From Ignavibacteriota bacterium (GTDB taxonomy: Bacteria; Bacteroidota; Ignavibacteria; UBA10030), in contig PLMK01000053.1 of the NCBI GenBank assembly GCA_003142475.1, positions 1 to 33,195 on the forward strand: DNA of 33,195 nucleotides. The letters are read 5' to 3'. This document shows positions 1 through 10,120 of the stretch, piece by piece. The notes beneath the pieces are model-generated. The model was not told the DNA's origin and made no database searches. It saw nothing but the letters and a program-made list of their open reading frames with translations. The position numbers were made by a program, and so were the translations under genes. Numbering within the stretch: position 1 is the first letter of the stretch; every line of letters starts with the position of its first letter.

Positions 1-1237
1 CTCTTTGTTCTTCGGTCAGTTTATCAATCGAAATTCCCATTGCTTTAAGCTTAACGCTGGCTACTTCTTGGTCGATCTCTTTAGGTAAAACGTACACTTT
101 ATTGGTCAGTTTTCCTTTATGCTTAACAAAAAATTCCGCTGCTATTGCCTGGTTCGCAAACGACATATCCATTACTTCGGACGGGTGTCCTTCTGCGGCG
201 GCAAGGTTGACAAGACGTCCTTTCGCAAGTAAGAAGACACGTTTGCCATTTTTCAATGTGTATTCTTCGTTGTCCTTCCGTACTTCGCGCTTACTCTTGG
301 AGACTTTTTCGAGATCTGGAATGTTTATTTCGCAATCATAATGTCCTGTGTTACAAATGATTGCCCCATCCTTCATTAATTTGAAATGCCTTTCAACGAT
401 AATATCTTTCACACCCGTGGCAGTCACAAAAATGTCGCCGACTTTTGCAGCATCGTCCATCTTCATCACACGATAACCCTCCAGCGTTGCTTTTAATGCG
501 GCGGTTGGTTTCACTTCTGTAACGATGACATTTGCTCCAAGTCCCTTGGCGCGCAGTGCGACACCTTTACCGCAATGACCGAAACCGGCGATAACGAAAT
601 TTTTCCCGGCTAACAATACGCTCGTTGCACGTAGAATGCCATCGAGGGTCGATTGGCCAGTGCCGTACACGTTGTCGAAGTCCCATTTTGTTTCGGCATC
701 ATTCACAGCAATAACTGGATATTGAAGCGCACCGTCATCTGCCATTGCACGGAGGCGATGCACTCCTGTAGTTGTTTCTTCCGTTCCACCAATGATAGTT
801 GGAATTAATTCCTGATGTTTGTTGTGCACAGTGAAAATGAGATCTGCGCCGTCATCGAGTGTGAGCTGCGGCTTGAACTTCAGCGTCTCTTCAATGCACC
901 AGTAAAATTCTTTCACGTTCATTCCGTGCCAGGCAAAGATACTGATGCCTTCTGCGGCAAGCGCTGCGGCTACGTCATCCTGTGTAGAAAGTGGATTACA
1001 TCCGCTCCAACTGACTTGAGCTCCGGCTGTGGCAAATGTTTTCACAAGCACAGCTGTTTCTTTTGTAACGTGCAGGCATCCGGCAATTTTGTAGCCCTTG
1101 AATGGTTTCGTCTTGCTGTATTTTTTCATCAGTGCCATCAATACCGGCATGCGCGATTCCGCCCACTCGATACGGAGTTTGCCAGCTTTCGCTAATGAAA
1201 GATCTTTTACTTTAAATTTATTTTTTTTTTCGTTCAT
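1..1237 (-). CDS. ahcY: S-adenosylhomocysteine hydrolase, 3' end cut by window edge
   Basis: Adenosylhomocysteinase splits S-adenosylhomocysteine into adenosine and homocysteine, clearing the inhibitory product of SAM-dependent methylation in the cytosol. The reverse frame from the ATG at 1237 is open for 412 codons to the window edge. It shows LTLDDGADLI (about 126-135), VNDAETKWDFDN then YGTGQS (about 178-196), and the NAD-binding glycine motif GFGHCGKG (218-225) followed by VIVTEVKP. The visible C-terminus (KLTEEQR) matches the last part of the family, so perhaps 10-20 residues lie outside the window. It is 81 bases downstream of metK on the same strand, which fits co-transcription of the activated-methyl cycle. 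No convincing ribosome binding site is seen. Codons 3-6 contain a run of ten A. Identification is secure. Confidence 0.97.
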   Translation of the reverse strand, partial: MNEKKNKFKVKDLSLAKAGKLRIEWAESRMPVLMALMKKYSKTKPFKGYKIAGCLHVTKETAVLVKTFATAGAQVSWSGCNPLSTQDDVAAALAAEGISIFAWHGMNVKEFYWCIEETLKFKPQLTLDDGADLIFTVHNKHQELIPTIIGGTEETTTGVHRLRAMADDGALQYPVIAVNDAETKWDFDNVYGTGQSTLDGILRATSVLLAGKNFVIAGFGHCGKGVALRAKGLGANVIVTEVKPTAALKATLEGYRVMKMDDAAKVGDIFVTATGVKDIIVERHFKLMKDGAIICNTGHYDCEINIPDLEKVSKSKREVRKDNEEYTLKNGKRVFLLAKGRLVNLAAAEGHPSEVMDMSFANQAIAAEFFVKHKGKLTNKVYVLPKEIDQEVASVKLKAMGISIDKLTEEQR

Positions 1238-1318
1238 AGTATTTTTCAAAAAGTTAAATTCCTAATTCGTTAAATAGTTAATTTGTTACTCATTACTTAC
1301 TATTCGCTACTCCCAATT

Positions 1319-2464
1319 TTACTTTACTGCTTTCTGCAAGATTTTCACTAAATCCAAATTTTCCCAAGTGAATTCCTTTTCATTACGACCGAAATGTCCG
1401 TAAGACGCTGTTTTACGATAAATTGGTCGGCGCAGATTAAGTCGCTTGATGATACCGCGCGGTGTTAGATCAATTTCCTTCATCACGAAATCTGAGAGCT
1501 GCGCGTCGGGAATGACGCCAGTACCGAAAGTTTTGATTTGAATGGATACTGGTTCCGAGACACCGATAGCATAGGCAACTTGGATCTGACATTCTGTGGC
1601 AAGTTTTGCTGCGACAATATTTTTTGCAATATGCCTTGCTGCATATGCTGCACTGCGGTCAACTTTTGTTGGATCTTTGCCGGAAAATGCGCCGCCGCCA
1701 TGAGGTGCGCGTCCGCCGTACGTATCGACAACAATTTTACGTCCAGTCAAACCGCTATCACCGTGCGGTCCGCCGACTTCGAATTTGCCTGTAGGGTTAA
1801 TAAAATAGTGTGTTTTGCTGTCAAGCATTTCCGACGGAATTACATTGCGAACGATCAGTTCAATAACATCTTCTTTGATTTTCTTCTGCGTTACTTCCGG
1901 ATCATGTTGTGTAGATACGACAACAGTGTCTACGCGGATCGGTTTTCCGTTGATGTCATATTCAACCGTCACTTGAGATTTTGCATCAGGACGAAGGTAC
2001 GGCATTAACATTGGTTGTTTCTTTCGGACATTCGCTAAACGAAGCACTAACTTGTGCGCAAACATAATAGGTGCAGGCATCAACTCCGGGGTTTCCGATG
2101 ATGCATATCCAAACATCATTCCTTGGTCACCCGCGCCGCCTGTATCAACGCCTTGCGCAATATCCGGCGATTGGGAATGAATAGAAGAGAGGACTGAACA
2201 TGAATCCGCATCGAATCCAACGCCCGCTTTCGTGTAGCCAATGTCGCGGATGACGTTGCGTACAATTTCTTGAACCTCAATATAACCTTTCGTAGTAATC
2301 TCGCCGCCGACGAGAACCATACCGGTTGTTACAAATGTCTCGCATGCGACTCGCGATGTCTTGTCTTGTTCGAGTAGCGCATCGAGCACTGCATCTGAAA
2401 TCTGATCGCAGACTTTATCGGGATGCCCTTCAGATACCGATTCTGATGTAAATAGATTTCTCAT
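1319..2464 (-). CDS. metK: S-adenosylmethionine synthetase
   Basis: MetK makes S-adenosylmethionine from methionine and ATP, releasing phosphate and pyrophosphate; it normally works as a cytosolic tetramer. The 381-residue length is normal. Visible signatures are GHPDK (13-17), the hexapeptide GAGDQG (110-115) that forms the ATP-site loop, and the third-domain stretch with [27 protein letters not shown] and [11 protein letters not shown]. The ATG at 2464 gives the expected N-terminus, [17 protein letters not shown]. It sits 25 bases downstream of the nucleotidyltransferase gene and 81 bases upstream of ahcY, all on the minus strand, so the three probably form one transcription unit. Identification is secure. 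Confidence 0.98.
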   Translation of the reverse strand: MRNLFTSESVSEGHPDKVCDQISDAVLDALLEQDKTSRVACETFVTTGMVLVGGEITTKGYIEVQEIVRNVIRDIGYTKAGVGFDADSCSVLSSIHSQSPDIAQGVDTGGAGDQGMMFGYASSETPELMPAPIMFAHKLVLRLANVRKKQPMLMPYLRPDAKSQVTVEYDINGKPIRVDTVVVSTQHDPEVTQKKIKEDVIELIVRNVIPSEMLDSKTHYFINPTGKFEVGGPHGDSGLTGRKIVVDTYGGRAPHGGGAFSGKDPTKVDRSAAYAARHIAKNIVAAKLATECQIQVAYAIGVSEPVSIQIKTFGTGVIPDAQLSDFVMKEIDLTPRGIIKRLNLRRPIYRKTASYGHFGRNEKEFTWENLDLVKILQKAVK

Positions 2465-2489
2465 TCTTTCTCCGTACGTATTTGATTGT

Positions 2490-3464
2490 TTAGTAAAACT
2501 CTAATTCAGATGAATCGCCGATATTAATTCGTTTATAGATGCCGCGCACAATGGCGTTTGTGCCGATTAAAGATTCTTCTAGAAGGGAGTTTACAACTGT
2601 TGCCCCCTCACCGATTATAGAATTACAGATTATAGAATTTTCTATGACTGCATTATCCGCGATCGTTGCATTCGGTCCAATAATTGCGTTGCTCACTTTT
2701 GCTTGCTTTGAAATAAATACCGGTGGTTGAATCACGACACCCTTTATAGGCGCTGGCACAGGCTGAAGCCCGAGAAGATGTTGATTCGTAGAAAGCAGAG
2801 TCTCCGGTTTGCCGCAATCGAACCATCCTTCCACGGGAAAGGTTTTCATCTGTTCTCCGCGTTCAATCATCATCTGCAGTGCATCGGTCAATTGAAACTC
2901 ATCCTTCGTGCGCGCGTTGCTCTTGATCATTTCTTCTAAACATTTCACCAAGAGGAGTGGCTGTGTAATATAATAGAGACCAACAATGGCGAGATTGCTT
3001 TTTGGATTCTCAGGTTTTTCCACTAAATGTGCAATATGCCCATTTATCGTTTCGGCTACTCCAAACCTTCTCGGGTCATCAACATATTTAACACCGATTT
3101 GTGTTTGCCGATTCGCGATCATCAATTTCAGATCGACATCGAAAATCGTATCTCCCAGGATGATCAGAATTGGATTAGTTGAAAATGTGTGCCGTGAAAG
3201 ATAGATAGCATGTCCCAAGCCAAGGCGTTCCTCTTGTTCTACAAAATCAAATTTGATTTTGTAATTATTCAAAGCATATTCTTTGATCATCTCACCAAGA
3301 TATCCGACAACGATCGTGGCTTCATCGAAACCGGCTTCAATAATTTTATCTAAAATATGTCCGATGATCGGTTTCCCGGCTACATTGAGGAGTACTTTAG
3401 GTACGGAGTACGTATGCGGACGGAGTCGGCTGCCAATACCTGCAACGGGGATAATTGCTCTCAT
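2490..3464 (-). CDS. Sugar-phosphate nucleotidyltransferase with left-handed beta-helix tail
   Basis: This is an NDP-sugar pyrophosphorylase-type protein that couples a sugar-1-phosphate to an NTP, usually for surface polysaccharide or nucleotide-sugar synthesis. The N-terminal Rossmann-like domain starts with the nucleotide loop [11 protein letters not shown] (8-18) and [13 protein letters not shown] (22-34), and has the metal-binding aspartate in LGDT (103-106). After about residue 240 come hexapeptide repeats ([30 protein letters not shown]) forming a left-handed beta-helix. The domain order resembles long-form glucose-1-phosphate thymidylyltransferases, but sugar and nucleotide specificity cannot be read from the sequence; UTP- or GTP-using relatives are possible. 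It is the first gene of the minus-strand group with metK and ahcY. Confidence 0.85.
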   Translation of the reverse strand: MRAIIPVAGIGSRLRPHTYSVPKVLLNVAGKPIIGHILDKIIEAGFDEATIVVGYLGEMIKEYALNNYKIKFDFVEQEERLGLGHAIYLSRHTFSTNPILIILGDTIFDVDLKLMIANRQTQIGVKYVDDPRRFGVAETINGHIAHLVEKPENPKSNLAIVGLYYITQPLLLVKCLEEMIKSNARTKDEFQLTDALQMMIERGEQMKTFPVEGWFDCGKPETLLSTNQHLLGLQPVPAPIKGVVIQPPVFISKQAKVSNAIIGPNATIADNAVIENSIICNSIIGEGATVVNSLLEESLIGTNAIVRGIYKRINIGDSSELEFY

Positions 3465-3703
3465 AATCTGTTTTCGTTTTTAATTAAAAAATATATTTAA
3501 AAATACAGAAGAATTCCCTGACAAACAAACTCAATCGTTTTTCTTGTTATAGAATTTACCATGTCCACCATCTATTGAATATTTCAAAAAAACATGTAGC
3601 TTGTTAATAGAGTACGTGAGTATGTTTTAGGAATTTAAGTTAATCCTCAATAATGCTTGCATTCTTCAATCATTCAGTAATTTTATTATCAGGAGCAACT
3701 TTT

Positions 3704-4918
3704 ATGGATATCAGCAAGCTGGCGGCATCAATTGCAGAATCTCCGACTGTGAAACTCAATGCAGAAGCTACACGGCTGCGTGCACAAGGAGAAGCAATAG
3801 TACACTTTGGAATTGGTGAACCAAAGAATAAAGCTCCTATGAATGCAATAGCGAGCGCTGTTGAAAAATTAAATTCAGGTGAAATTAAGTATGCTCCTTC
3901 TGATGGTATACCCTCGTTGAAAAAAGCAATTGTTCAATACACTGAAAAAAATTATGGCAGAACAGTAGAACCTGCCAATGTTATTGTTTCCGACGGTGCA
4001 AAACACTCCATATCCAATTTGCTCTATGCCCTTATTAATCCGGGAGATCAGGTTATTATCTTGGCTCCGTATTGGGTCAGCTATCCGGAAATGGTGAAAA
4101 TGGTCAATGGTGTTCCGATTATCGTCACACCGGCGGACGGCGGTTTTTATCCGAAACTTTCGGAGATTGAAAAAGTAATAACATCATCGACTCGGGCAAT
4201 TATAGTGAACAGTCCGAACAATCCATCGGGAGCAATTTTCCCGGATGAGTTAGTCGGTCAGATTGTTGACCTGTGTGAAAAAAAGAATATTTATCTCTTT
4301 ATGGACGATATCTATCACAAACTTATATTCGACGGCAAAAAGATTGCGCCTGTCTACAATTTTACAAAAAAAGATATTGAGTCAACCAATATTGTTGTCA
4401 TCAACGGTATTTCAAAAACATATGGAATGACAGGATTTCGAATTGGTTGGGTTGTTGCAAACCGAAAGCTTGTAAAGACCATAACAAATATTCAAAGTCA
4501 GACAACCACGTGTAATTCTCCCATCTGTCAGGTGGCAGCAGAAGCGGCACTGACAGGAGATCAGAGTTGTGTTGATGAGCTGGTTGCGACAATACAAAAG
4601 AACCGAGACACAGTGATCCAGGGATTACGGTCTATTCCTGGAGTGAAAGTTGAGAAACCGGAAGGCGCATTCTATTGTTTTCCAGATTTCAGTACACTTA
4701 ACAAAGATTCTATGGCATTGGCGGAATTTTTGTTGAAAAAAGCACTCGTTGTTACCGTGCCTGGTAAGGAGTTCGGTATGGAAGGCCATTTGCGGATCAG
4801 CTTTGCTGGAGCCGCCAGCGAGGTTGCAGATGGAATAGCTCGAATCAAGTGGGCATTAGATCCGAATTCGCCACGCGAAATCCAAATTGGAACTCGCAAA
4901 GTTGTACGCGATTGGTAA
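3704..4918 (+). CDS. Aspartate aminotransferase-type PLP enzyme (class I)
   Basis: A fold-type I, PLP-dependent aminotransferase of 404 residues, most like bacterial aspartate aminotransferases of the Ib group, which interconvert aspartate and oxaloacetate with glutamate and 2-oxoglutarate. Visible motifs are NSPNNPSG (about 169-176), the PLP-contacting aspartate in FMDDIYH (about 200), the Schiff-base lysine in GISKTYGMTG (K238), GFRIGW, and the substrate-carboxylate arginine in LRISFAG near the end. The start at 3704 is preferred over an ATG at 3653 because AGGAG lies at 3691-3695, eight bases upstream, and MDISKLAASI matches family N-termini. PEP carboxykinase follows 61 bases downstream; both handle oxaloacetate. 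Exact substrate range (Asp, or also Tyr/Phe) is not determined. Confidence 0.9.
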   Translation: MDISKLAASIAESPTVKLNAEATRLRAQGEAIVHFGIGEPKNKAPMNAIASAVEKLNSGEIKYAPSDGIPSLKKAIVQYTEKNYGRTVEPANVIVSDGAKHSISNLLYALINPGDQVIILAPYWVSYPEMVKMVNGVPIIVTPADGGFYPKLSEIEKVITSSTRAIIVNSPNNPSGAIFPDELVGQIVDLCEKKNIYLFMDDIYHKLIFDGKKIAPVYNFTKKDIESTNIVVINGISKTYGMTGFRIGWVVANRKLVKTITNIQSQTTTCNSPICQVAAEAALTGDQSCVDELVATIQKNRDTVIQGLRSIPGVKVEKPEGAFYCFPDFSTLNKDSMALAEFLLKKALVVTVPGKEFGMEGHLRISFAGAASEVADGIARIKWALDPNSPREIQIGTRKVVRDW

Positions 4919-4979
4919 GAAACCTTTACCGAAGTATCTTTGTTCTCTTTAATAACATGAACTAATACAGGGATGAATT

Positions 4980-6788
4980 ATGAATATTCCGACATACGTT
5001 AAAAATGAAAAAGCAATTTCCTGGATAAAAGAAATTGCTGCGCTCACAAAACCAGAAAATGTGCACTGGTGCGATGGTTCTCAAGAAGAAAATGAGACTT
5101 TATGTCAAGAACTTGTAAAGTCCGGAACGTTCATAAAACTGAATGAAGAAAAACGACCGAACAGTTTTCTTTGTCGTTCAGATCCCAGTGATGTTGCGCG
5201 TGTTGAAGATCGCACATTTATTTGCAGTGTAAATAAAAGCGATGCCGGCCCAACAAATAATTGGATCAATCCGGTGGAAATGAAAACCACGCTGAAAAAT
5301 CTTTTTAACGGATGTATGCACGGGCGGACAATGTATATCATTCCGTTCAGCATGGGTCCTCTTGGTTCGCATATTGCACATATCGGTATTGAGTTAACGG
5401 ATTCGGCATATGTTGTTGTCAATATGCGCATTATGACAAGGATGGGGAAATCTATATGGGACGTGCTGGGTAGCAATGGTGAATTTGTTCCATGCGTTCA
5501 TTCGGTAGGAGCACCGCTTGAGCCGGGACAGAAGGATGTGCCATGGCCTTGTAACAAAGAAAAATATATTGTCCATTATCCAGAAGAACATGCAATCTGG
5601 TCCTTCGGCAGCGGGTATGGCGGTAATGCTCTGCTGGGAAAAAAATGTTTTGCGCTTCGTATTGCGTCTACCATGGCACGTGAACAAGGATGGATGGCTG
5701 AGCACATGCTCATTATGGGACTCGAATCTCCGCAGGGTGAGAAAACATATATCGCGGGTGCGTTCCCAAGCGCATGCGGCAAGACAAACCTTGCAATGCT
5801 TATTCCACCTCCTGCTTTACAAGGGTGGAAGGTTACGACTGTAGGCGATGACATTGCGTGGATCAAACCAGGTAAAGACGGTCGCCTGTATGCGATCAAT
5901 CCTGAATACGGGTACTTCGGTGTTGCTCCCGGTACTTCTGAAAAAACAAATCCGAATGCGATGGCAACTGCGAGAAAGAATTCTATTTTTACCAATGTCG
6001 CACTCACGCTGGATGGCGATGTATGGTGGGAGGGAATGACCAAGACACCTCCGCCTCAACTGATTGATTGGACTGGCCAGCCATGGACACCGGACTGCGG
6101 ACGCAAGGCGGCACATCCGAATGCGCGCTTTACAACTCCGGCAAATCAATGTCCTTGTATTGATCCAGAATGGGAAAATCCGGACGGTGTGCCGATTGCA
6201 GCATTTATCTTTGGTGGACGTCGCAGTAACACAACACCGCTCGTTTGTCAATCTCTCGATTGGGCGAATGGAGTGTATCTTGCTGCTACGCTCGGTTCAG
6301 AAACTACAGCGGCAGCGGCAGGAAAAGTGGGGCAGGTGCGCCGCGATCCATTTGCAATGCTGCCGTTCTGCGGTTATCACATGGCTGATTATTTTAAGCA
6401 TTGGCTTGAGATGGGGAGAAAAGTTGCGCATCCGCCGCAAATATTTGGAGTCAATTGGTTCCGGGTGGACAACAATGGCAATTTCTTATGGCCTGGGTTC
6501 GGCGATAATATGCGTGTGCTGAAATGGATCGTCGGGCGAGTGAACAGCAAAGCACAAGGTGTTCAAAGCCCGCTCGGCTGGATGCCGCGGTATGAAGATA
6601 TGGACTGGAGCGGAATGGAATTTTCGAGAAAACAATTTGAAGATGTGACGAATATTGATGTGGAGTTGTGGAAGAAAGAAATTCAGCTTCATGAAGAACT
6701 CTTTATGAGTCTTCAGGATAAACTGCCGAAAGAATTGAACTCTCTTCGTGAACAGCTTCTTACTAAATTATCAGGTTCGAAAAAATAA
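4980..6788 (+). CDS. pckG: Phosphoenolpyruvate carboxykinase (GTP)
   Basis: GTP-dependent PEP carboxykinase interconverts oxaloacetate plus GTP with PEP, CO2 and GDP at the gluconeogenic/anaplerotic node. At 602 residues it fits the GTP-type family. Seen are the P-loop FPSACGKTN (262-270) with the reactive cysteine C266, the metal-binding stretch VGDDIAW (288-294), [10 protein letters not shown] (121-130), the substrate-loop region around [21 protein letters not shown] in two pieces (202-222), and FIFGGRRS, the guanine-nucleotide family hallmark. An AGGG lies about 10 bases upstream of the ATG. The gene follows the aspartate aminotransferase and ends 40 bases before a strong hairpin terminator. 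Identification is secure. Confidence 0.97.
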   Translation: MNIPTYVKNEKAISWIKEIAALTKPENVHWCDGSQEENETLCQELVKSGTFIKLNEEKRPNSFLCRSDPSDVARVEDRTFICSVNKSDAGPTNNWINPVEMKTTLKNLFNGCMHGRTMYIIPFSMGPLGSHIAHIGIELTDSAYVVVNMRIMTRMGKSIWDVLGSNGEFVPCVHSVGAPLEPGQKDVPWPCNKEKYIVHYPEEHAIWSFGSGYGGNALLGKKCFALRIASTMAREQGWMAEHMLIMGLESPQGEKTYIAGAFPSACGKTNLAMLIPPPALQGWKVTTVGDDIAWIKPGKDGRLYAINPEYGYFGVAPGTSEKTNPNAMATARKNSIFTNVALTLDGDVWWEGMTKTPPPQLIDWTGQPWTPDCGRKAAHPNARFTTPANQCPCIDPEWENPDGVPIAAFIFGGRRSNTTPLVCQSLDWANGVYLAATLGSETTAAAAGKVGQVRRDPFAMLPFCGYHMADYFKHWLEMGRKVAHPPQIFGVNWFRVDNNGNFLWPGFGDNMRVLKWIVGRVNSKAQGVQSPLGWMPRYEDMDWSGMEFSRKQFEDVTNIDVELWKKEIQLHEELFMSLQDKLPKELNSLREQLLTKLSGSKK

Positions 6789-6828
6789 AGAGAAATAGAA
6801 GTATCTATCACAGCATACTTAAAACAAT

Positions 6829-6860
6829 AAAGCCGCTTCGTTTTTGGACTAAGCGGCTTT
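6829..6860. terminator. Bidirectional intrinsic terminator between pckG and ferritin
   Basis: Two 10-base arms, AAAGCCGCTT at 6829-6838 and AAGCGGCTTT at 6851-6860, form a perfect stem with a 12-base loop. T-rich sequence follows on the plus strand, and the mirror on the minus strand is also T-rich. The site lies between two convergent genes and should end both transcripts. Confidence 0.9.
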
Positions 6861-6893
6861 TATATTTATCCAAATAACAAGTTTTACACTATG

Positions 6894-7388
6894 TTAATTT
6901 GCCTTACGAGCACCAAGTTGTCGGTCAGCCATAATCAAACTTACAGATGAGTCGCCAATCATCTCCAACATATTAATGATGTCGGTTGCGTTCTTTTCTT
7001 CTTCCACCTGCTCGTTGATGAACCATTGTAGAAAAATCTGCGCGGCATAATCTTTTTCCTTCACCGCTAATTCGTACAGCTTGTTGATGAGTGAAGTCAC
7101 TTTTTGTTCGTGCTTCAGAATTTCTTTAAAGATATCCACAGGAGTTTTAAATTTTGTCGCCGGCTGCGCAATAGCTTTCAGCGTTACCGCGCCGCTGCGA
7201 TCAAACACATATTTGTAAAGCTTCATAGCGTGTCCGGTTTCCTCTTGATATTGCACATGCGTCCAGTTCGCGAAGCCGGAGAGATTCTGTGTTTCAAAAT
7301 GTGCCGACATTGAAAGATACAGATATGCAGAAAAAAGCTCGAAGTTGATTTGCTCATTAATAGCGTCTTGTAAAAGTTTGCTGATCAT
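6894..7388 (-). CDS. ftn: Non-haem ferritin (iron storage)
   Basis: A 164-residue bacterial ferritin (FTN type) that oxidises ferrous iron at a di-iron centre and stores it in a 24-subunit cage in the cytosol. Ferroxidase ligands fall at the same numbers as in E. coli FtnA: E17 (INFELFSAY), E50 and H53 (QEETGHAMK), E94 (KHEQKV), Q127 and E130 (NEQVEEEK). The start at 7388 is chosen over an ATG at 7451 because AAAGGAG precedes it by about five bases and MISKLLQDAI is the family N-terminus. The gene converges on pckG across a shared terminator and diverges from the FmdB-type gene. No Fur or other iron box is obvious upstream. Confidence 0.95.
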   Translation of the reverse strand: MISKLLQDAINEQINFELFSAYLYLSMSAHFETQNLSGFANWTHVQYQEETGHAMKLYKYVFDRSGAVTLKAIAQPATKFKTPVDIFKEILKHEQKVTSLINKLYELAVKEKDYAAQIFLQWFINEQVEEEKNATDIINMLEMIGDSSVSLIMADRQLGARKAN

Positions 7389-7538
7389 GGAGTCTCCTTT
7401 ATTATTGGTAGTGATATTGTCTAAACGATAATGGAATGCATTTGGTTCCACGTCTGATTTATTTCATTTGGAGAATCTCATTGAAATCTTGGTAAATCGT
7501 AGGTATATTTTATTATAATTAAAAGGAAAAGGTAAAAA

Positions 7539-7877
7539 ATGCCAATATATGAATATCGATGTAAATCGTGCGGCTATGAGTTTGAAGAACTTCAATCGAT
7601 AAGAGAAAAGCCTCTAACGATCTGTCCGAAATGCTCCAAGCCCTCTGTAAAACGCTTGCTTTCCAGCGGACCTGCATTAGTTTTTAAGGGAAGCGGGTTT
7701 TATGCGACCGATTATAATAAATCTAAAACATCCTCAAGTTCCAGCAGGAAATCGAAATCGAAACCTGACTCCAAATCTGACTCCAAACCGGATTCTAAGC
7801 AGGAATCCAAACCGGACTCTAAACAGGAATCTAAACCATCCAAAGACACGTCTTCCAGCGCGGATAAAAAGGAATAG
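7539..7877 (+). CDS. FmdB-family zinc-ribbon protein with repetitive hydrophilic tail
   Basis: A 112-residue protein whose first 60 residues are the FmdB/CxxC regulatory-protein zinc ribbon: MPIYEYRCKSCG, with cysteine pairs C8/C11 and C29/C32 and the family ending LLSSGPALVFKGSGFYATDY. Such proteins are widespread and of unclear function; transcriptional regulation was proposed for some. The remaining half is a low-complexity tail of K, P, D, S, Q and E built from six 12-base units (7764-7835). AAGGAAAAGG lies just upstream of the ATG. The gene stands alone, between divergent ferritin and convergent tyrA. Confidence 0.85.
   Translation: MPIYEYRCKSCGYEFEELQSIREKPLTICPKCSKPSVKRLLSSGPALVFKGSGFYATDYNKSKTSSSSSRKSKSKPDSKSDSKPDSKQESKPDSKQESKPSKDTSSSADKKE
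7764..7835 (+). repeat. Six degenerate 12-bp tandem units inside the FmdB-type gene
   Basis: Units beginning at 7764, 7776, 7788, 7800, 7812 and 7824 are variants such as CCTGACTCCAAA, CCGGATTCTAAG and CAGGAATCTAAA. The last four form two 24-base copies that differ at four positions. Each unit encodes four residues of the type PDSK or QESK. The array keeps the frame. Confidence 0.85.
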
Positions 7878-7908
7878 TTGCTTTGACTACAAGAGGGAGT
7901 TATACTGC

Positions 7909-9033
7909 TTAGCGTTTCCCGCTCACATTAAAGCCGGCTCGTTGAAGTATGCACGCGGCTTCATTAGAGACACTGCGATTCTCGAACGAGAGACGGAATG
8001 TTCCGCCGCTTCCTTCCCTCACTTTTAACAGTTCCATATCCTTAATATTAATTTTCTGTTTCGCCAGCGAGGAAGTCAAACGCGCAAGCTCGCCAGGTTT
8101 GTCTTCAACGAAGACAGACAAATCAACGAGCGGCGACATAAATCCTTTCATCGATTGAGGAATGTGCAGCCGCAGATTGCGTGATGTTTTGAACTCCGCC
8201 GAAAGGCGTGCTGGATCGGAATCTACAGTCGCCGCAATTTTTTCTAATTGATTGATGAAAAGCCGAAGTGCTTTGCTGATTTCTTTCTGGTTGGCGGAGA
8301 GAATATCCTTCCACATTCGAAATCGGCTTGATGCAATACGTGTCATATCGCGGAAACCGCCGGCAGCAAGTGAGAGATGATCCGGTGAGTTAGGATGTTG
8401 TTTACCGACAGTGTTCATGAGCGCGATAGCGACAAGCTGCGGAAGATGACTAACAGCGGCTACAATGCTGTCGTGTGTTGCAGGATCAATGTTGAAGATG
8501 CGCGCATCAAGTGATGTAAAAAATTTTGCAATAGTTCGGAGCGATTTAATATTTGTTGTGCGCGTCGGCGTAAGAATGTAAATTGCATTCTGAAACAATA
8601 AAGGATGTGCCGCGTCGATGCCGGAGAATTCCGAACCCGCCATTGGATGACCGCCGATGAAGTTGCCATTGGGAAAAAGTTTTTGAGCTTGCTTAACTAT
8701 TGCTTGCTTCACACTTCCGGTATCGGTAACGATGGCGTGAGGCGTTATATTCTTGGCAACAATAGGCAGAAGTTTTGCAATTGCGAAAACAGGCGCGGCT
8801 ATTATAACGAGATCAGCAGAGCGGACAGCCCGTTCTACTGAACGTTCGGCAATGTCGATTACGTTCCGTTCCAATGCACGTTTGAGAATTTGCGGTTTAT
8901 CAACGCCAATAATATACACGGAAGGAAAACGGTGCTTTATCGCAAGTGCTAGCGATCCGCCGATTAGTCCGACACCGATAATTGTGATGCGCTTATATGG
9001 AAGCGACTTTTGTTCTGCCATCGGTGCGCTCAC
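7909..9033 (-). CDS. tyrA: Prephenate dehydrogenase with C-terminal ACT domain
   Basis: TyrA oxidatively decarboxylates prephenate (or arogenate) to 4-hydroxyphenylpyruvate (or tyrosine) with NAD(P). The 374-residue protein has a Rossmann motif GVGLIGGS at 20-27, a family-typical [16 protein letters not shown] stretch around 140, a helical dimerisation domain, and a C-terminal ACT-like segment starting near [14 protein letters not shown] that probably senses tyrosine. The start is taken as GTG at 9033, which overlaps the aroF stop as GTGA; an in-frame ATG at 9021 is a possible alternative. The overlap implies translational coupling with the DAHP synthase gene upstream. Prephenate against arogenate preference cannot be told. 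Confidence 0.93.
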   Translation of the reverse strand: MSAPMAEQKSLPYKRITIIGVGLIGGSLALAIKHRFPSVYIIGVDKPQILKRALERNVIDIAERSVERAVRSADLVIIAAPVFAIAKLLPIVAKNITPHAIVTDTGSVKQAIVKQAQKLFPNGNFIGGHPMAGSEFSGIDAAHPLLFQNAIYILTPTRTTNIKSLRTIAKFFTSLDARIFNIDPATHDSIVAAVSHLPQLVAIALMNTVGKQHPNSPDHLSLAAGGFRDMTRIASSRFRMWKDILSANQKEISKALRLFINQLEKIAATVDSDPARLSAEFKTSRNLRLHIPQSMKGFMSPLVDLSVFVEDKPGELARLTSSLAKQKINIKDMELLKVREGSGGTFRLSFENRSVSNEAACILQRAGFNVSGKR

Positions 9034-10046
9034 GCAATATTGCGGCTTATGGCTTGAGCAATCATACGAACTTCTTTCATCAATTGCGCAAACTGATCTG
9101 GATAAAGCGACTGCGCCCCATCCGATAATGCGTGGTCGGGATCGTGATGCACTTCTACCATAATGCCATCCGCACCCGCGGCAACAGAAGCGCGCGCCAT
9201 TGGAATCACCTTATCGCGAATGCCAACACCATGTGACGGATCAGCAACGATAGGCAAGTGGCTCTTTTTCTTTATGACCGGAATGGCGCTTATGTCCATA
9301 GTGTTGCGCGTAGCAGTTTCAAATGTTCGAATGCCGCGTTCGCATAGAATAACTTTCTCGTTGCCGCCCGCAAGAATATATTCTGCGGACATCAGCCATT
9401 CTTCAATAGTTGCAGCAGGACCGCGCTTGAGCATAACCGGCTTCGATGCTTTGCCGAGATCTTTCAGAAACATGTAATTTTGCATGTTTCGCGCGCCGAT
9501 CTGTAAAATATCAGCGTACTTTTCCACAAGATCGATTTGGCTCTTGTCCATCACTTCCGTGATGACCTTTAGTTTGTATTCATCTGCCGCTGAACGTAGG
9601 AGTTTTAAACCCTCTTCACCAAGTCCCTGGAAGGAATAAGGCGATGTGCGCGGTTTAAACGCGCCGCCGCGTAATATTTTCGCGCCGGAGTCCTTAACAT
9701 ATTTTGCGATCTTGAAAACTTGTTCCTCAGTTTCAACTGAGCATGGTCCTGCCATGACAATAACTTCCGGCCCGCCGATTTTCACTCCGCCAATATCGAA
9801 CACGGATCCTTCGCGCTTAAATGCACGACTGGCAAGTTTGAACGGTTCGGTAACGCGCACAACCTCTGCCACGCCATCCAGTAGTTCAATCTGCCGGTGG
9901 TCGAACTCTGGGTGAACGCCGATTGCGCCCAAGACCGTATGTTGCACGCCTGTAGAGCGATGTATGTCAAACCCGTGATCATGCAGAACACGGATGATTT
10001 CTTCAATTTGTTTTTCGGATGTACCTGTTTCTAAAACGACAATCAT
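9030..10046 (-). CDS. aroF: 3-deoxy-7-phosphoheptulonate (DAHP) synthase, type I-beta with regulatory domain
   Basis: Condenses PEP and erythrose-4-phosphate, the first step of the shikimate pathway. The 338 residues split into an N-terminal ferredoxin-like domain (about 1-70, [18 protein letters not shown]), as in Thermotoga-type DAHP synthases where it mediates feedback inhibition, and a TIM barrel. Visible are VMAGPCSVE (98-105) with metal ligand C102, [17 protein letters not shown] (125-141), [12 protein letters not shown] and the late metal/substrate motif ADPSHGVG. It is 74 bases downstream of lptB and overlaps tyrA by four bases. The regulatory domain suggests inhibition by Tyr or Phe, which is inference. 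Confidence 0.95.
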   Translation of the reverse strand: MIVVLETGTSEKQIEEIIRVLHDHGFDIHRSTGVQHTVLGAIGVHPEFDHRQIELLDGVAEVVRVTEPFKLASRAFKREGSVFDIGGVKIGGPEVIVMAGPCSVETEEQVFKIAKYVKDSGAKILRGGAFKPRTSPYSFQGLGEEGLKLLRSAADEYKLKVITEVMDKSQIDLVEKYADILQIGARNMQNYMFLKDLGKASKPVMLKRGPAATIEEWLMSAEYILAGGNEKVILCERGIRTFETATRNTMDISAIPVIKKKSHLPIVADPSHGVGIRDKVIPMARASVAAGADGIMVEVHHDPDHALSDGAQSLYPDQFAQLMKEVRMIAQAISRNIA

Positions 10047-10120
10047 AATATTTGATGGTTAGTGAAAAGGTGTATAGATAATTGGTTAATTAGTCATTAG
10101 TCACTATTTATTACTCACCG

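Noticed and set aside
815-1195. 126-codon plus-strand open frame opposite ahcY
   Set aside because: It lies wholly antisense to a clearly conserved gene, is cysteine- and histidine-rich with no family resemblance, and has no ribosome binding site.
3653-3703. Upstream ATG for the aminotransferase gene
   Set aside because: It adds 17 residues unlike the family, whereas the ATG at 3704 has AGGAG eight bases before it.
3465-3703. Promoter candidates between the divergent nucleotidyltransferase and aminotransferase genes
   Set aside because: Several AT-rich boxes are present, but none has correct spacing (for example TTGTTA and TATGTT at 3601-3626 are only 14 bases apart).
5576-6043. 155-codon minus-strand frame inside pckG
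   Set aside because: Antisense shadow of a well-supported gene; its residues mirror the codons of the PEPCK motifs.
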